A stretch of 64,000 nt of DNA, taken from NCBI GenBank assembly GCA_964006375.1, contig OZ023264.1:171156295-171220294 (forward strand), written 5' to 3'. The notes below the pieces were generated by a model. It did no database searches. It was not told the DNA's origin and saw only the letters and a program-made list of their open reading frames with translations. Shown here one piece after another: positions 24,020 to 36,899 of this stretch (position 1 is its first letter; each line of letters starts with the position of its first letter). A program made the position numbers and the translations under genes. This stretch comes from Tillus elongatus (Eukaryota; Arthropoda; Insecta; Coleoptera; Cleridae).

Positions 24020-24595
24020 TCTATATTTTAACAACACACTACAAGGGCTTACAGCCTAAATACTATCGTACGGTGGGTGTCGACAAGGAGGAAAGAGGCA
24101 ACTTGTTAATTCTGGACTTGAAGGTTTGGTGGTTCGGAGGAGAAGCAAAAACATGTGCCGGCAAGGAATTCCAAAATTTGGAAGTCCTCGGGACAAAAGA
24201 GCGGGCATAACAAGATGTTCTATGTCTGGTGATCTGGACAGTAAAGAGTAGCATTCGCTCTGTTTCCCTGGTGGACCTGTTGGGGGCAGCAGGTGGAGGG
24301 ACTACGGATGAAAGCTCCTCTGAGCAGTGCCCGTGCAGATATCTATAAAGGAGAGAGAGAGGTCACCAACGGCACGTCGGTGGGCAAGGGATGGCAGCCT
24401 TTGGGTGAGGGTAGGGTCACCGATGAGACGTATAGCTTTCTTCTCATGGAGTCCAGGATAGCGAGTGTAGAAGCGGCAGATGTGGGAGCAGTATTCGAGG
24501 TTTGGCGTTATTTGTGAAGTATATAAGGTATATAGATTAGCTGGTGAAAAGTATTTGCGAGCCCGGAAGAGGAAAACTAATTTCTTAGCAGCCTA
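24020..24595 (-). pseudogene. Jockey/CR1-like retrotransposon, copy 2 (3' fragment)
   Basis: The minus strand encodes the C-terminal tail RTSCYARSFVPRTSKFWNSL, PAHVFASPPNHQTFKSRINK and LPLSSLSTPTVR. Upstream on that strand lie RYLHGH-like and YTSQI-like blocks with frameshifts. It is truncated at about 24595 and ends at the 3' boundary shared with the other copies. Confidence 0.8.
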
Positions 24596-24599
24596 AAGA

Positions 24600-25568
<969 letters not shown>

Positions 25569-25692
25569 CTGTCCCACGTAGAATTTGCAATAAGTCGTTT
25601 CTGGAGTACGGCTGACACTTGAATTCTGAAAATTCACGCACGTGAATTTCTCAAAATTTCCAGTTCACTGAAAATATTGACGTTAATATGCG

Positions 25693-25713
25693 ACTTCCGG
25701 TTATACCGGAAGT
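25693..25713. other. Perfect 9-bp hairpin
   Basis: ACTTCCGGT and ACCGGAAGT are separated by TAT. Similar CTTCCGGTTA sequence occurs in the long inverted repeat at 45460. It is probably part of an eroded terminal repeat of that family. Confidence 0.5.
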
Positions 25714-26639
25714 AGACGTCAACTTTCTTATTTCAAATAGAAGATGTTTTTTTATTACGGATCTAGATTGCTCGTTAAATTTTCTGGTAGGTTTCACTAA
25801 CATGTTATGCCATTTTTCTCAACTATGTTCGAGATATTTGACTTTTTTCAAAAATTTCTTAAAAAACATTGTCACATTTACACACTTGTATTTCTCATAT
25901 TTTTCAACCTGAAGAGTTGAAATTTCAAAGTGCAAGTTCTAAAATGCCGCAAAATATTTGGAAGTTACTAGAGCTAGTATAAGTTAGACAGGGTGTCCGA
26001 AATAGACCGGTCAATCGTGACAACTTTAAAACTTAATAACTCTCTTATTTTAAATAGAACACCCTATATTTTATAACGTTAATTCATGTACTGTTTATTG
26101 TTATTTCCATTTGTGTTAGCATTCCCTATACCCAAGTCCCACCGATTTGACGATATTTAAACATTATTTACGATAAGAAATAATCATTAGTTAGTTTACC
26201 AGATTGCCTAGGAGATGAAAATTTTAAACGTCCTCTTCCGACAAGTAAAATATGCGACGATTTTTTAATATAACTTTTATTTGCGTGGAGTATAATCGAA
26301 TTATTAACAGAAGATGTCGTGTGGTTGCAAACAGATTTCCACATAAACACAGATCAACTCGTTACATGATCAGAATACTACTGAAAAATTTCTAAGAATG
26401 GAGTTTTTCCTGCAAAATTTCATAAGGGTAAAGCATTATTAGGGACCAAAGAGATTTGTGAGTTATCACTTTACAATAAATGTTCCAAATTTGCACCGTT
26501 CACTTCGAGGCATTTGAGGCTCTTTTAATGATGGTACCCGTGGCTCGAGAAAGGTAATCTTACTCCACTGCGTTGAAGGCGTCTAATACTCTAGCTATCA
26601 TATCTTGTTTTCTAGTAGGTGGTTCCTGGCAAACTTTGT

Positions 26640-27150
26640 TCTTAATGCACGCCCAGATACCAATCTAGTGGAGTCAAATCTGATGAGAGGGACGGCCAAC
26701 GACTAAGGCCATCGTTAGCTATCCATCTGTCTATAAATGTTTCCTGGAGTAGGTCGCTTACTATCTGTGAGTTGTGTGATGGAGCTCCATCTTGTTGATA
26801 CCAAACTTCTGCAGCTTCGTGTTCATGCAAGGAGTTCAGCGCTGGTATTATTACTCGCTCTAATAAATATTTTAATAACATAATGTACAAATACGCAAAT
26901 GAAATTCAGTATTGCTTAATATTATTAGTACCAACCTGTTAAGTTCTCATCATAAATGTTAAGGACAAAAATTATATTGTATTTTACTGCGCAAAATACA
27001 TTGAAACTCCAAACAATCCTGGAAATTTCGTTCTCGAGTAATGTAAGGATTTTCGTTCGACCAATAGGGACTGTTGTGACGATTGAACATGTCCCTCTTT
27101 GAAAATTTTGACTCATCGCACCATATAAATTTTCTTGAGAAATTTTCATC
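26640..27150 (-). pseudogene. Tc1/mariner-like (DD41D-type) transposase fragment
   Basis: The minus strand holds the catalytic core in pieces. WCDESKF at about 27102-27122 carries the first aspartate and is followed by NRHNSPYWSNENP. After frame changes, VWYQQDGAPSHNSQIV carries the second and SSDLTPLDWYLG the third. The second and third aspartates are 41 residues apart by direct count. This places it with DD41D-type members of IS630/Tc1/mariner. The C-terminus beyond YLG and the N-terminal DNA-binding domain were not found. The motif GGGTGTCCGAAATAGACCGG near 25992 may be its terminal repeat. Confidence 0.7.
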
Positions 27151-27504
27151 TTCTTGAGTTTTTAAAAGATACCATTCGCAGAATTCTACACGCCGGGAAA
27201 AATCCCCAGGTTCTAAATGGTGTATGAAAGTGAACGAAGATATCGATGATAGAAATTTCGACTTTTTTTTGTTGCTAAAACGGCGTAAAAAGTCACAAAA
27301 TATATAGAAAACTTATTTCTGGAAGAAACATTTTTTGTCTGACAGTCTGTTGGCCTGTACGTTTGTCTGTTAGTAGGCGAAATAACTTTCGAACGATTTG
27401 GGATATCCTCTTCCAATTTGGTATACAATTAGCACCCGACAACGGTCATCTTCAAATTTGGTATACAATTAGCACCCGACAAAGGAACGCTCCGAATTTC
27501 TATT

Positions 27505-27788
27505 TTTTTATTTCAACAACACACTACGAGGGCTTACAGCCTAAATACCAGCGCACCGTGGATGTCGACAAGGAGGGAAGAGGCAACTTGTTAATTCTGG
27601 ACTTGAAGGTTTGGAGGTTCGGAGGAGAAGGAAATACATGTGCCGGCAAGGAATTCCACAACTTGGAAGTCCTCGGGACAAAAGAGCGGGCATAACAAGA
27701 TGTTCTATGTCTGGTGACCTGGACAGTAAAAGGGTGCATTTGCTCTGTTCTCCTGGTAGATCTTTTGGGGGCGGCAGGTGGAGGAACA
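27505..27788 (-). pseudogene. Jockey/CR1-like retrotransposon, copy 3 (3' fragment)
   Basis: It encodes the same C-terminal tail (RTSCYARSFVPRTSKLWNSL and onward). It is truncated at 27788, inside the GGAGGAAC sequence that in other copies continues into TATGGAAGAAAGC. Confidence 0.8.
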
Positions 27789-28126
27789 AGTTTGTTTATT
27801 CTTCCATTTTTAGTATAAATATAGGTACGTACGTAGTGAGTACGGTATTAGAAAACTGCTATAATGTAATTAAAGTAACGTATTACAGTATAATTTTAAG
27901 CTACAGAGATTATAACAGGATTTTCCTCAATTTCCCTAAGAGCCCATCACCAGATCCTGACTTGATGAAAATAAGACCACATAAGAAGTATCCCGTTTCA
28001 AACAAAAAAAAAGTTTTTTTTTAATTGATCCACAATTGACAAAAATATCGCTGAACATACATAAACAATGATTTTTGAGGATTTTCCTCGATTTCCCTGA
28101 GATCCCATCATTAGATCCTAACTTGT
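27789..28126. repeat. Spacer with a 50-bp direct duplication
   Basis: AGGATTTTCCTCAATTTCCC at 27917 recurs as AGGATTTTCCTCGATTTCCC at 28078. The similarity runs through CAGATCCTGACTTG and TAGATCCTAACTTG. It separates two retrotransposon fragments. Confidence 0.6.
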
Positions 28127-28812
28127 TTAATTTCAACAACACACAACGAGGGCTCACAGCCTACATACTATCGTTCCGTGGGTGTCGACAAAGGGAAAAG
28201 AGGCAACTTGTTAATTCTGGACTTGAAGGTTTGGAGATTCGGAGGAGAAAAAAAAACATGTGCCGGAAAGGAATTCCACAACTCGGAAGTCCTCGGGACA
28301 AAAGAGCGGGCAAAACAGGATGTTCTATGTCTGGTGACCTGGACAGTAAAAGGGTGCATTCGCACTGTGCCTCTGGTAGATCTGTTGGGCGCAGCAGGTG
28401 GAGGAACTATAGAAGAAAACTCCTCTGAGCAGTGCCCGTGGAGATATCTTTAAAAGAGAGAGAGAGAGAGAGAGAGGCCACCAAAGGCACGTCGGTGGGC
28501 AAGGGATGTCAGCCTTTGGGTGAGGGTAGGGGTCTCCGATGAGACGTATAGCTCTTTTCTGAATGAAGTCCAGGATAGCGAGTGTAGAAGCGGCAGCGTC
28601 ACTCCAGATGTGGGAGCAGTATTCGAGGTTTGGCCTTATTTGTAAAGTATATAAGGTATAGAGATTAGCTGATGAAAAGTATTTACGAGCCCGGAAGAGG
28701 GAACCTATTTTCTTAGCAGCCGCTTCTACAATTGATGTGACATATTGGTGCCAATTGAGATTTCGATCCACAGAAACGCCAAAAAGTGAAAAGAACTCAT
28801 TACTTTGATTTA
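28127..28812 (-). pseudogene. Jockey/CR1-like retrotransposon, copy 4 (3' part)
   Basis: The minus strand encodes VGISVDRNLNWHQYVTSIVE-type sequence, YFSSANLYTLYTLQIRPNLE, CSHIWSDAAASTLAILD and the C-terminal tail. A GA expansion sits at 28455-28476 in the same coding tract as in copy 1. Truncated at about 28812. Confidence 0.82.
28455..28476. repeat. (GA)n expansion in the retrotransposon tail
   Basis: 22 bp, at the position equivalent to 16283-16320. It encodes a Ser-Leu repeat on the minus strand. Confidence 0.85.
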
Positions 28813-28814
28813 AA

Positions 28815-29925
28815 TGGTTTTTGGGTAAGATCGCTTCAGGGACTAGGGGATGAATGAGGGGCGATTTGATGAAATCTTTGTTTGTTTGTAAAAACTCGAG
28901 TAATATAACGTTTCAGAAGTTTATTAGTACAGGAATATGAATATTTTCTTTGTAGTGAAGTCATGGACATTAAATTACTTTAATGAGAATGTCTTTCTGC
29001 GGAAAGTATATTATTACAGCTATGTGAAAGTTATAATTCAATTGTCAGCACTATTTTTTGATTAATTGGAATTTTGTTAAAAAAATCCCATTTAGACGTA
29101 TCACTTTATTATTATGTACTAACCTGTATTTTGCTAGGAAAACTTTTAAATTTTGTTCGAGGAAAGACTAAGTTAAAGTTTATGCTCCGCCTAAAAAAAA
29201 TTGAGATGAGAGCTACAGGGTGTTTAAAACATATGTTCAAAACTTTCTTATTTTCTCTAGGAAAATCCTCGTAGTAAGTGCGTTATAGTAGTGAATTTTT
29301 ATTGATGTTTTGAAACAAAAGATGCAGGCTTTTCGTCTCTATTCAGACAATTAATGTTCCTGCTGAAATTTTGTTTATTTTTATCAGTAAATATTGTAAT
29401 ATATTTTATTTAGATTTCCTAAATTCTATAACAGCATGGTAAGTCATCTAATGTAAAATAGTGACATACAATTTAATCTATCAAAGGGCCCTTATAAAAT
29501 TGACACGGTATCTAAATGGAATCTCTGTGTAGATCGGTCGTCATCGAACACTAGATGGAAATTCATGTTGAAGTACAATGGAATGACCAACATTGGAGTT
29601 TGTTTAGTGTTGACAGGGAATTGCAGAAGCAGATCAAACATCATGTAACTCCCTGTGTGATCAACAAGCCATCATCAAAGTAACCCTAATGAATATTAAT
29701 TAACTGCATTATATTATTCTGTAGGGAATGTTTTATCATATTTGATATCATCTCTCTACATAACTCTATCCGCAGAACGCACAGTAAATTCTCTTTAATA
29801 ATGTGTAAGCTCTCTTTAATGAGTAAACATTAATTTGGTTACATATAAAGATCTACCTCCCTTGTATCGTCGAGTTATTTAGCACTGCTAGTTTGGTTTT
29901 CAACATTTATAGTAAATTTTTATTA
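28815..29925. other. No recognised gene
   Basis: A degenerate family B end lies near 29266-29300 (GTAGTAAGTGCGTTATAG). No other structure was recognised. Confidence 0.4.
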
Positions 29926-29929
29926 AAAA

Positions 29930-30440
<511 letters not shown>

Positions 30441-30744
30441 CGTTTCATGGACAATGGCAAACCTGGCCTTTATGAGATCTAGTGTGTTGTTTGCCTGGCA
30501 ACGGAACATTTGATATTATGGCGCAGGTCTGTTAGACGCTGTAACTGACGTTTATCGTATGGTATTAGATTGTTTATATATTTATCTGTTTCAGTGGGCA
30601 AATTATTTGTGTTATTTGGGAAATTTTTATATAAAAGTGCAAATTATTTAGTTAGTGGGTGGACTAAACAGTGTTTGTTATGTTTTATCAACACATATAA
30701 AGAATCGAAGTTTTACAAAAAGGGGTGATATGCAACAGGTTAGT

Positions 30745-31166
30745 TATTTTCTCTCTGATGCTTTGGTAGTATTTTTAGTTAAGTTTATGGTTTAACGGTC
30801 TATAATTTTTAGCTAGTTTTCGTACAAAAAATTTGTCAATGAGGAGACCGCGACTTTAGAATTTTAAAAAGATTTCTTCAAATGAGCGCAAACTAGACCC
30901 CCTGGAATCCATATCCGGGTTTACGTTCAGTGTAAATCTGCTTGCATATATACAGGGTGAAGCGTTTCTACGGTAATGCTCAATATAATTATTATTATAC
31001 AAGAGACGAGAAAAAATTGTATAAGTTAATTATAGGGTATCTCTTATAAAATTATTTTGACAATCACAGGCTGGTCCATAAGTCGTTGGTGATCCCAGAT
31101 TTTTTTTTCCGAACAGCCTTATTTTATTGCATTTTTTATCGAAATATGTTTGTAAGAAAAAAAAAT
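30745..31166 (+). repeat. Composite repeat, second copy of the 21590-21965 unit
   Basis: It shares with 21590-21965 the ordered blocks TCTCTGATGCTTTGG, GTTTATGGTTTAACGGTC, GAGGAGACC, CTACGGTAATG and ACAATCACAGGCTGG. It then leads into a family B MITE at the same point. Confidence 0.65.
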
Positions 31167-31465
31167 CAAGACGCAGTAAGTGCGTTTTTGGTAGCAAATG
31201 TTCATTAAATGCTTCAAATTTCAATAACTCAATTTGCTATTAACCTAAGGTTTGTTGGCTAGGAAACCAACATTTAAAGTTTATTGTCGGAAAATTTTTG
31301 TACATTTCAAACAATAAGTTATTTTGATAAAATATGGCACATTGTTTCTTCTATATAGGTTATACCGGTAACCAAATTGATGACTGCTTGCATTAAAAAG
31401 ACATATTTGATATTCAGAGCATTTTAATAAAAATTCGCTGCCATAACGCACTTGCTTCATCCAGA
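31167..31465. mobile_element. Family B MITE, complete copy
   Basis: About 299 bp between AAGACGCAGTAAGTGCG and ACGCACTTGCTTCATCCAGA, with the family interior markers. Confidence 0.8.
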
Positions 31466-31889
31466 CTTTTTTTAATACAAAATGGGGTGCATCTATATCT
31501 CTAAAGCATCTAAATAGTTGGATATGCAGTGGTCATGAAACCATGGCATACAACTTTGTGACCAATAAATACATTAATTCATTAATTCTGTTTTGAGTTG
31601 TTTAGCACCAAGTTTAAAACAGCAGTATAAATTAGGGAATTTGAAATTATTTCCATTATAAAGGCTGTCCGGTAAGTATAGGGCAATATTTTGCCAGTCA
31701 AAATAACACTAGTAGTTCATATAATTAGTTTTCCTTATGTCTCTCCTAACAAAGATGTCGGGCCCCAAAGGCGCACCTGAAGATTTACATATTCGATTAT
31801 AACTTTTAAGAAACCCCTGTATATTTAACGGAAATATTATAACGTTATACAGCTTATGTCGACTAAGAAACTCATACTATTATCCCTTG

Positions 31890-34800
31890 GTCCCTAAGTC
31901 TGGTCGTGCGCTGGTCGTTCTCTTGATTGATCGACGCGTGACTTAGCTAGTGGACTCCTAAAGGCTAGCTCCACGTGCCACCCCTGGCGTGACTGTAGGC
32001 AATGGGAATAACGCCCAGGGCTGATGGTCTACTAAAGTCTCGCTCCTTCACTTTGCAGGTGGTAGTGGAATTTTCCTTTACGTGATAGTAAAGGTTTTTC
32101 GCGCCCGAGGAGGTACCACTCCATGCACCAAGGGGGTGAAGTCCCAACGGACGTTTCTGGTTCTGGTGTATGAGTCGGTTTCCCTTATAAGCAAAAATGA
32201 TGATGGCTCCTCCTTGTGCAAAACATTCTGGAGGTAAAACACTCCTCCATTCGGATCTCCGGGAGAGGGGTGTAGAGGGGGTGCCGACATCAAGATTTAA
32301 CATATCCTTCTCGAACATATGTTACCTACATTTTAACCTGAACTCCGTCCACCATTTCCTCCAGGCTAATAGACCCCAACTCCTCTTCCTCACCAAAACC
32401 CAAATCAGTACCAAAACCGCCACTAATCACCTTAATTTCCCAGGGTATGAACTTCTTACTTCCTTTAGATTGCATGGAGGTGTGTGCGCATACGTCCGTA
32501 GCAATCTACCCTGCACCAGACTCCCCAATGTAGAAGCTGGAAGATAAGACATACTTTGGATGAAACTCTCTCTCAGGGCTGCAACTAAATTCATCTGTTG
32601 CATTTACCGGTCACCTTCTGACAATAACTTTTTCCAGCTCTTTGACTACCTTTCTGAAAAAACCGACCATCTATTTTCTGAATATACTTCCTTCGAGGTC
32701 ACTATTCTTGGTAACTTCAATTTCCATAATAAGGAATGGCTAGGATCTTCAAAAACCGATCCACAGGGGAGAGCAGCGGAGGCCTTTGCAGTCAGCAACT
32801 CTTTAGCCAATATGGTTCAGCAACCTACTTACTTTCCTCGCATTCCAACACACAGCTCAAATCCCTTGGATCTCCTTCTTACTACAAATCCTAAATGCTA
32901 TAAGGTATCAGTCACCGCCCCCCTCGGTCGCTCAGACCATGGTATGGTCACAGCTTCCTGCGAAATGCAACCCGAGCCCACACAGTCATCACACCCACGA
33001 AATGCGAGACTACTTTTCCTCATTTCCATGGGCGTCTGTCTGCTTTTCTCATCCTGACCCCTCTGATATCTCACAAAGCGTCACCGAAATTATCCAAGCT
33101 GGCACGGAATTATTTGCTCCACGGATACAGAAAACTTCTTCAGCCACTCAAAAGCCCCGGTTCTCTAAATCTTGTGACAAGGCCATACTTAAAAAGGCCA
33201 AAGCTCACAAAACTCTTCTACACAATCCCAGTCAAAAAAACCGTCAAGCATTTAAACGCAAGAAACCGCTATATCCGCATTCTTTCTGAGGCAAAAAACT
33301 CGTTTAATAACCACATCAAAAACAAAGTTCTCTTAAGCTTCAAGGCAGCAAACCCTTCTGGACTCTTGCTAAATCTATTGAGAATAATTTCTGCAAGAGC
33401 ACGTTCCCGCCTCTTGTCTCAGGGGATGAAATTGTTTCTACCGCCCTGGGCAAGGCTGAACTTTTTGCCTCGTTGTTCGCCGGCAATTCTACTCTCGACC
33501 CACCTCCAAATGTTCAACCACCGACAGTCCCCAATGTCTCGCATAAAATGACGGATGTCATTTTCAAAACTAAAAAGGTAAGAAAGATGCTCTCTTCTCT
33601 TGATACCAGGAAAGCCTCTGGCCTTGACGAGATCCTAGAAATTTTTCTCAACAAATGCGCACCAGAACTTGCTCCTGTCCTGAATTGTCTGTTTAAGACA
33701 TCTTAAAATAGAGGTATATTCCCTAGTAACTGAAAAACTGCTCGAGTACAACCCGTCCCCAAGAAAGGATCCAAAGCGCTTCCTAGCAACTAGAGGCCTA
33801 TTTCTCTCCTTTCAGTCATCTCTAAAGTGATGGAAAAGTATATAAACACCGAATTACTAAAATTTCTTGAAAAACACAGTCTAATCCACGACAGGCAGTA
33901 TGGATTCCGTCAGTGCAGATCAACTGCTGACCTCCTTTCCTTTGTCACCCATTCTTGGAACAAGTCTATGGAACTGCACGGTGAATCCCAGATTGTCGCT
34001 CTAGACATATCCAAAGCATTAGACCAGGTTTGGCACGCAGCTCTGCTTAATAAACTTTCCGCCTCTGGCCTATCATCAAAACCCTGTACCTGGACAGCAA
34101 ACTTCCTCTCCAACCGGAGCATTTCTGTTGTCGTGGAAGCCATTCCTCTAAACTATATCCAATCAATGCAGGAGTTCCTCAAGGTTAAGCTTTAGCCCCT
34201 ACTTTGTTTCTTCTCCATATTATGACCTCCTCTACAGCACATCCAACCCAGTTCACAGTTACGCGGACAACAGCACCCTCCACTCAAATATACAATATTC
34301 TAAGCCTTTCTCTTTGGCCCAATTAGATGAGGATCGCAGACTCATGGAGGGTTCTGTCTCCGTGGATCTCCAAAAAAATATTAGACTGGGGAAGTAGAAA
34401 TCTTGTACAATTCAACTCCACCAAATCCCAGTGTTGCTTTCTTTTTAAAAAAAGATACACCCGCCTTAGACCCATCACAATGAACAACCAAGTTATTTAA
34501 AGTAATGAGTCCTTTTCACTTGTTGGCATTTCTGTGGATCGAAATATCAATTGGCACCAACATGTCACATCAATTGCAGAAGCGGCTGCTAAGCAAATAG
34601 GTTTCCTCTTTCGGGCTCGCAAATACTTTTCACCAGCTAATCTCTATACCTTATATACTTCGCAAATAAGGCCAAACCTCGAATACTGCTCCCACATCTG
34701 GGGTGCTGCTGCCGCTTCTACACTCACTATCCTGGACTCCATTCATAAGAGAGCTTTAAGTCTCATTGGTGACCCTACCCTCACCCAAAGGCTGCCATCC

Positions 34801-35178
34801 CTTGCCCACCGACGTTCCGTTGGTGACCTCTCTCTCTTTTATAGATATCTGCACGGGAACTGCTCAGTGGAGCTTTCTTCCATAGTTCCTCCACCTGCCG
34901 CCTCCAGCAGATCTACCAGGGGAACACAGCGAATGCACATTTTTACTGTCCAGGTCACCAGACAGAGATCATCTTGTAATGCCCGCTCTTTTGTCCCGAG
35001 GACTTCCAAGTTGTGGAATTCCTTGCCGGCACATGTTTTTCCTTCTCCTCCGAACCTCCAAACCTTCAAGTCCAGAATTAAACAAGTTGCCTCTTTCCTC
35101 CTTGTCGACACCCACGGTACGAGAGTATTTATGCTGTGCGCCCTCGTGGTGTGTTGTTGAAATAAAAAAATAAAAAAT
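31890..35178 (+). pseudogene. Jockey/CR1-like retrotransposon, copy 5, longest copy
   Basis: A GC-richer 5' region (31890-32290) precedes the protein. The APE-type endonuclease follows (32320-33000) with FLTKTQIS, ICCIYRSPSDNNFF, GNFNFHN and GRSDHGMVT. Two catalytic positions are altered: the usual TET reads TKT near 32390 and the usual GDFN reads GNFN near 32715. Reverse transcriptase spans about 33540-34530: DTRKASGLDEI, VMEKYINTELLKFLEKHSLI, motif A ALDISKALDQVWH, and motif C altered to YADN at 34260-34271. The tail (34534-35160) includes VTSIAEAAAKQIGFLFRARK and QIRPNLEYCSHIWGAAAAST. The element ends ATAAAAAAATAAAAAA-like near 35163-35178. Stops and frameshifts are scattered. There is no separate ORF1 with zinc knuckles in this copy. 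Confidence 0.9.
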
Positions 35179-35221
35179 TCTTGTACATTTCCAAGACAAC
35201 ACTTGTGAGAAGTATAATATT

Positions 35222-35494
35222 TTAACAATCGGAAAGTTTTTCAATCTTGATAGCTTCGCGGATAATTCTCGTTTTGAAGTTGTAAACCGGTGCTATTGTT
35301 TTGGCATTATCGAAGCCTATTTTGTGTCCTATATGAATATGATGCATGGCCAGCGCCGATGAGGGGTCGGATTTTCTAACTGCGAGGGTGTGTTCATATA
35401 TTCTATTGTCAGAGGATTTTCTTACACTGTCTACCGAAAACGAACCCACACTAATTGTGTTGAATTTTGAAGAAAACATAAAATATTTCAACAC
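35222..35494 (-). pseudogene. GIY-YIG endonuclease C-terminal fragment (Penelope-like type)
   Basis: The minus strand encodes DPSSALAMHHIHIGHKIGFD, NAKTIAPVYNF and TRIIREAIKIEK. This is the C-terminal half of the GIY-YIG domain as found in Penelope-like and related retroelements, where an EH precedes, a GH lies in the middle and an IREA helix follows. The N-terminal GIY/YIG strands are not recognisable. It is a different lineage from the element at 45850-47800, whose domain has another C-terminal pattern. Confidence 0.55.
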
Positions 35495-35945
35495 CCCGTA
35501 TAACCCTAAGGAAGTAGTAGTAGGACTTTAGCAATGAATAGAACAGATCATTTTGAGAAAAAAAGTTTATATAAACATAACCTCTAATTAGCTTCTTGAG
35601 GAAGATACAGGGTGTTGAAGTTTAAAAAAGTTCGGGACGCAGCAAGAGCGTTATGGTAGTGAATTTTTATTAAATGCTTCAAATTTGAAAAATTCAAGTT
35701 TCTATAAACTTAGAAAGTTTAATTTTGGTACGTAGTAAGGTCTTTCCTAAGGAAATATATTCATTAAATTTAAATAAAACAGCTTTTTTATTTCGAAAGA
35801 AAACTCAAAATTTTCCCGGAAAACCCCGTCCGATTTTCCTGCCTAACGAACTCGTCAAAGCGATTAATAAAAGAAAGGCACTTGCCGAGTTTCATCAAAA
35901 TCGGTTGATTATTTTTTGAGTTATCGGATGGAAACATTTTATTTT

Positions 35946-36050
35946 AAAAAATTCACTAATAGAGAGGTTTCGACGATGAGACTTTGCAAAAGTTTTTTCA
36001 AATGAGCGCGAACTAGGACCCATAGAACACCATATCCGGGGTCAGTTTCA

Positions 36051-36118
<68 letters not shown>

Positions 36119-36245
36119 CATATAAAAATTGAAACTGACCCCGGATATGGTGTTCTATGGGTCCTAGTTCGCGCTCATTTGAAAAAACTTTTGCAAAGTC
36201 TCATCGTCGATACCTCTCTATTAGTGAATTTTTTAAAATAAAAAC
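35946..36245. repeat. Near-perfect foldback around an AT core
   Basis: The left arm (35946-36052) is family A sequence: AAATTCACTAATAGAGAGG, GACGATGAGACTTTGC, GAGCGCGAACTAGGACCC and CCGGGGTCAGTTTCAATTT. The right arm (36118-36245) is its inverse with only about one mismatch over 105 bp. The AT array at 36053-36117 forms the centre. Confidence 0.92.
36053..36117. repeat. (AT)n core of the foldback
   Basis: 65 bp of pure AT, itself self-complementary, at the centre of the inverted repeat. Confidence 0.97.
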
Positions 36246-36684
36246 TCACTAAAAAAACATAACTGCTTAAAAAAAACTAGTAATATTAGATAACCCCTCA
36301 AGATAGCATAAAACTACAAGGAAACAAAAATATTTTTAAGCGATTTGAGAAACAGTTATTATAAAAGGTCAGTGGCGTATGTGACAGAAGTTTTATTATT
36401 TCAAATACTCTACGGAACTGGCAAAAGTAACCCCCCAGTATATAATTTTGGACTATAATACCACCGAATAATAACCTAATTCTGCAGAGAACGTCTACGG
36501 AACTGCATGCAAATATCTCACTCCGTTCCAAAGATATTGTATAAGATTATTCAAAAATATTAAATTTCAACACCCTGTATCTCCGTTCGAAAGCAAAGTA
36601 GAGGTTATGTCTATATGAAGTTTTTGTCTTAAAGTGATATGTTCTATTGAATGTTGAAGTCCTGCTACTACAAACTGGGACACC

Positions 36685-36880
<196 letters not shown>

Positions 36881-36899
36881 ATATTGCTTCACCATTTAA

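Larger units (their letters stand above)
35596..36583. repeat. Inverted-repeat unit hosting other repeats
   Basis: GATACAGGGTGTTGAA at about 35604 and TTCAACACCCTGTATC at about 36567 are perfect inverted matches. Weaker similarity flanks them (ACATAACCTCTA on both sides). Between them lie a family B end at 35634, a family A half (35725-35935) and the foldback at 35946-36245. Confidence 0.5.

Noticed and set aside
31965..32318. Minus-strand 117-codon frame over the 5' region of copy 5
   Set aside because: No domain, antisense to the element, and explained by locally higher GC content.
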